This document shows positions 3,744 through 6,043 of a stretch of 6,043 nt of DNA, piece after piece. The DNA is taken from positions 2,734-8,776 of the forward strand of contig DGRU01000213.1 in assembly GCA_002390025.1 (NCBI GenBank), in the 5' to 3' direction. Made by a program: the position numbers and the translations under genes. Every line of letters begins with the position of its first letter. Position 1 is the first letter of the stretch. The notes under the pieces were generated by a model. The model was not told the origin of the DNA. It made no database searches and saw only the letters and a program-made list of their open reading frames with translations. The DNA is from Lachnospiraceae bacterium UBA4380. GTDB taxonomy: Bacteria; Bacillota; Clostridia; Lachnospirales; Lachnospiraceae.

Positions 3744-6043
3744 TTATTCTTTTTCAGTCTGAAAAGATACCTGCAGATGCTCCTGCGACATGTCATAGTA
3801 GAGCGTCAGGCCGCTGTCCTCAGTCTTGTAGACCTGCAGAATCGTTTCCAGCCCCTCCAGTCCCCCTGTATCTTTGGCATAGCCGGACAGAGAAGCCGCA
3901 AACGGCTGCAGCAGGGACGGGGCAAAATGCAGGGTAGTCTGTGTCTCAAAAACCGCTGTATAGAGGATCTCCGCTTCCACCAGATCCTGGAAAATGTGGC
4001 TGCCGTAGCTCAGCTCCGGCACATAACCAGCCCTGGTCTCGGAGATCTCCGCAATCATGTCAAATTCACTGATGTCCGCAAAGGCGGACGGCACGCCCAG
4101 CTCCGCCGAAGAGGTACAGATGCGTCCCGGCGTTAGGAGCAGCATGCGTTTTCCCTGCCCGCGGAGTTTCCAGTTAACTGCGGACAAAAGATCCCGCACC
4201 CGGAATTTATCCCGGTAAGGCATCTCGTAGTAGCGAATCGGGTCTATGTAGACGACCAGGTCCACGGGGAAGGTGCGGGAAAAGCCCATGGAAACACCCC
4301 TGGTCTCCAGGAGGATCTGATCTTCCGGCGTCTGCGGTATGACGACCGCATCCCCCTCCTTAGTCTGCTGGAGAGGCCGGCACTGCAGAAGGTCGATCAC
4401 GTAATCCCCCGAGGGGGCGACGTTGATCGTGTACTCTATATCCACGGGATAGACATAAGCTTCCTTCAAGAGCTGAAGAATGCCGCGCATGTCATCCATG
4501 AGCTGTCTGTTTTTTACCAGACCGTCGCAGGAGACATAGAAAATCTGCCGGTTTTCGCCGCGGTCCGTGAAGATCCGCTCCGCATCCCAGTCGTGGGAAA
4601 GGAGCAGACGGGTCATATAAGCCGGGATCTCTTTGCGGACAAAGTCCGGATCCAGTCCCTCCACCTCTCCGGACGAAAAAAGCACGGCATCCACCAGGCG
4701 CTGGGAAAACTGATGCTTGTCCGAGGAGGAGGTCAGAGTCACTTTTGTGGGATCTTCCATCATCACCATGCGGGGGTAGGAACCTGTGCGCCGGTCCACG
4801 GCAGCAGTCCCCAGTCCCATGACCAGGCGCAGCATTCCCTGACTGGGGTGTTCAGGGCTGAAGCGGTAGGGGCTGATGGAATAGCCCACGCCCGCCGCGC
4901 AGGGCATGTAGAAATCCTGGTAGCGAGAACCGGAAACCCGCTGGACCAGAATGGCCATCTGTTCATCCCTCTTGTCCAGTCCCCTGCGCTTGCGGTAGTC
5001 GAGGGCAGAAAGGCCCATGGTGCTGGCATAGACTGTCCGGACTGCCTGTTCGAAGGTCTCCAGTCTCTCCTCCAGAGACCCGTTGCCGGCACAGAACACC
5101 GATTCATATTTTCCCGCAAAGGCATTTCCGAAACCGTCCTCCAGAATGGAACTGGAGCGCACGATGACCGGATCGCTCCCGTAATACTCCAGGATCCTGC
5201 GGAATTCCTCTTCCATTGCGTCCGAAAACCGGCCGCTCAGAAGCTTCTGCTCCGCCTCTCCGGCAAGGGTAAAATATCCCTCCTCGGTGCGCTGGCGCAC
5301 TCTCAGATCCCAGAATCCGTTGTCCACGATATAGGTGTAAAAAACATCCGATCCGATGTAAAAAGAGTCGTGGGGCTCGATGCGGCTGTAAATATCCGGA
5401 CGAAGATTTTCCGTAAGCTTCCTTGAGAGCAGCATGCCGGTGGCCTTGCCCCCGATCATGCCTGTGCCCACCATCCTGTCATGGATCTCAAAATAGTCTT
5501 CCGGCCTGAAATGCTCCTTGATCAGTTCCCGGAGCCTCTCATCTCTTGTCAGCATGATGTTGCAGATCCTGCTGCATTCTTCGGAGACATCCAGCCCGTT
5601 TTCATATTTGATCTTTGTACGCTGGAAAAAGCGCTCCCAGCTGTCCATACTCTGGTTGACTGCCGCATTGGCCTTGTTCATCCGCTGATAAAAGCGGCTC
5701 ATGCGAACGCCGTCGGTCTCCGGCACAAAAGTCCCTTTAGCCGGCTCAAACAGATGCGGCAGGAACATGGTGGCTGACTCGCGGCGCCAGACCTTTTTGG
5801 GGCGCACATACATGGAGGAGGGCAGGTCCTCGTTGGGGAATACATCCAGAAACAGCTGGGTCGTATCCCTGATCTTGGCTATGGCATCAAAGGAGTGCCG
5901 GCCCCGCAGCACAGGAAAATAGGCCACAGTATCCAGAATAAACAAAAAAGGGCATGTCAGATGGAAAAAATCTCCCATCAGAAGGTCTGTCGCCCAGGCT
6001 GCTTCCAGTTCTGAGAGACAGTCAAAAACATAGAAGGCATCAT
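3744..6043 (-). CDS. PEP/pyruvate-binding (PEP synthase-like ATP-grasp) protein, 5' end beyond window
   Basis: The frame is open to the right edge, so 765 residues and the stop are visible (numbered from the first full codon, Asp, at 6041-6039) and the true start is missing. The first ~100 residues (DAFYVFDCLSELEAAWATDL, then FILDTVAYFPVLRGRHSFDA) resemble the N-terminal RecA/KaiC-like region I recall in such proteins. The nucleotide-binding domain of PEP synthase/pyruvate phosphate dikinase follows: GTGMIGGKATGM (192-203), DPVIVRSSSILEDGFGNAFAG (290-310 region), and PVDIEY through LLQCRP (532-556). A C-terminal part has LLLTPGR and YGSHIFQDL. I see no phosphohistidine swivel motif (GGxTSHAA) and no PEP/pyruvate barrel, so the complete dikinase reaction is unlikely. 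The cellular substrate is unknown. It ends 70 bp before the operator of the ammonium transporter gene, with no convincing terminator between. Confidence 0.85.
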   Translation of the reverse strand, partial: DAFYVFDCLSELEAAWATDLLMGDFFHLTCPFLFILDTVAYFPVLRGRHSFDAIAKIRDTTQLFLDVFPNEDLPSSMYVRPKKVWRRESATMFLPHLFEPAKGTFVPETDGVRMSRFYQRMNKANAAVNQSMDSWERFFQRTKIKYENGLDVSEECSRICNIMLTRDERLRELIKEHFRPEDYFEIHDRMVGTGMIGGKATGMLLSRKLTENLRPDIYSRIEPHDSFYIGSDVFYTYIVDNGFWDLRVRQRTEEGYFTLAGEAEQKLLSGRFSDAMEEEFRRILEYYGSDPVIVRSSSILEDGFGNAFAGKYESVFCAGNGSLEERLETFEQAVRTVYASTMGLSALDYRKRRGLDKRDEQMAILVQRVSGSRYQDFYMPCAAGVGYSISPYRFSPEHPSQGMLRLVMGLGTAAVDRRTGSYPRMVMMEDPTKVTLTSSSDKHQFSQRLVDAVLFSSGEVEGLDPDFVRKEIPAYMTRLLLSHDWDAERIFTDRGENRQIFYVSCDGLVKNRQLMDDMRGILQLLKEAYVYPVDIEYTINVAPSGDYVIDLLQCRPLQQTKEGDAVVIPQTPEDQILLETRGVSMGFSRTFPVDLVVYIDPIRYYEMPYRDKFRVRDLLSAVNWKLRGQGKRMLLLTPGRICTSSAELGVPSAFADISEFDMIAEISETRAGYVPELSYGSHIFQDLVEAEILYTAVFETQTTLHFAPSLLQPFAASLSGYAKDTGGLEGLETILQVYKTEDSGLTLYYDMSQEHLQVSFQTEKE

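Noticed and set aside
4593..5426. Plus-strand open frame of 277 codons opposite the PEP/pyruvate-binding gene
   Set aside because: Antisense shadow with no domain signal or start context.

Overview
The window holds three protein genes, all on the minus strand: a nitrogen-assimilation pair (ammonium transporter and glutamine synthetase) and, upstream of it, a gene for a PEP-synthase-like protein. Type III glutamine synthetase, clean AGGAGG-type ribosome binding sites, consensus sigma-A promoters, intrinsic terminators with U-tracts and moderate-to-high GC coding DNA together suggest a clostridial Firmicute, probably Lachnospiraceae-like. That assignment is inferred from gene content and style, not from a marker gene.

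Layout in the direction of transcription (high to low coordinates). (1) 6043-3744: a PEP/pyruvate-binding-domain protein whose N-terminus lies outside the window. (2) 3743-3342: an unusually elaborate control region for the next gene, with a 20-bp operator-like motif, a consensus promoter, a terminator hairpin starting about 10 nt into the transcript, a second long terminator overlapped by a possible antiterminator hairpin with an AAAGAA hexaloop, and five degenerate ~27-nt repeats. (3) 3341-1485: an ammonium transporter fused through a low-complexity linker to a complete PII signal protein. (4) 1484-956: no gene. It contains two tandem ~110-bp repeat units, then a second copy of the same regulatory design (operator, promoter with 16-bp spacer, promoter-proximal terminator), then a leader with two further repeat families. 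(5) 955-1: the first 318 codons of glutamine synthetase III; the C-terminal half lies beyond the left edge.

Functionally, the transporter brings in ammonium, its own PII domain can gate the channel in response to ATP/ADP/2-oxoglutarate, and glutamine synthetase fixes ammonium into glutamine. The two genes carry closely matching promoter/operator/attenuator blocks, so they look like a co-regulated regulon controlled both at initiation and by premature termination. The paired leaders are the most interesting part of the window. The PEP/pyruvate-binding protein may be only a neighbour; its substrate is unknown.
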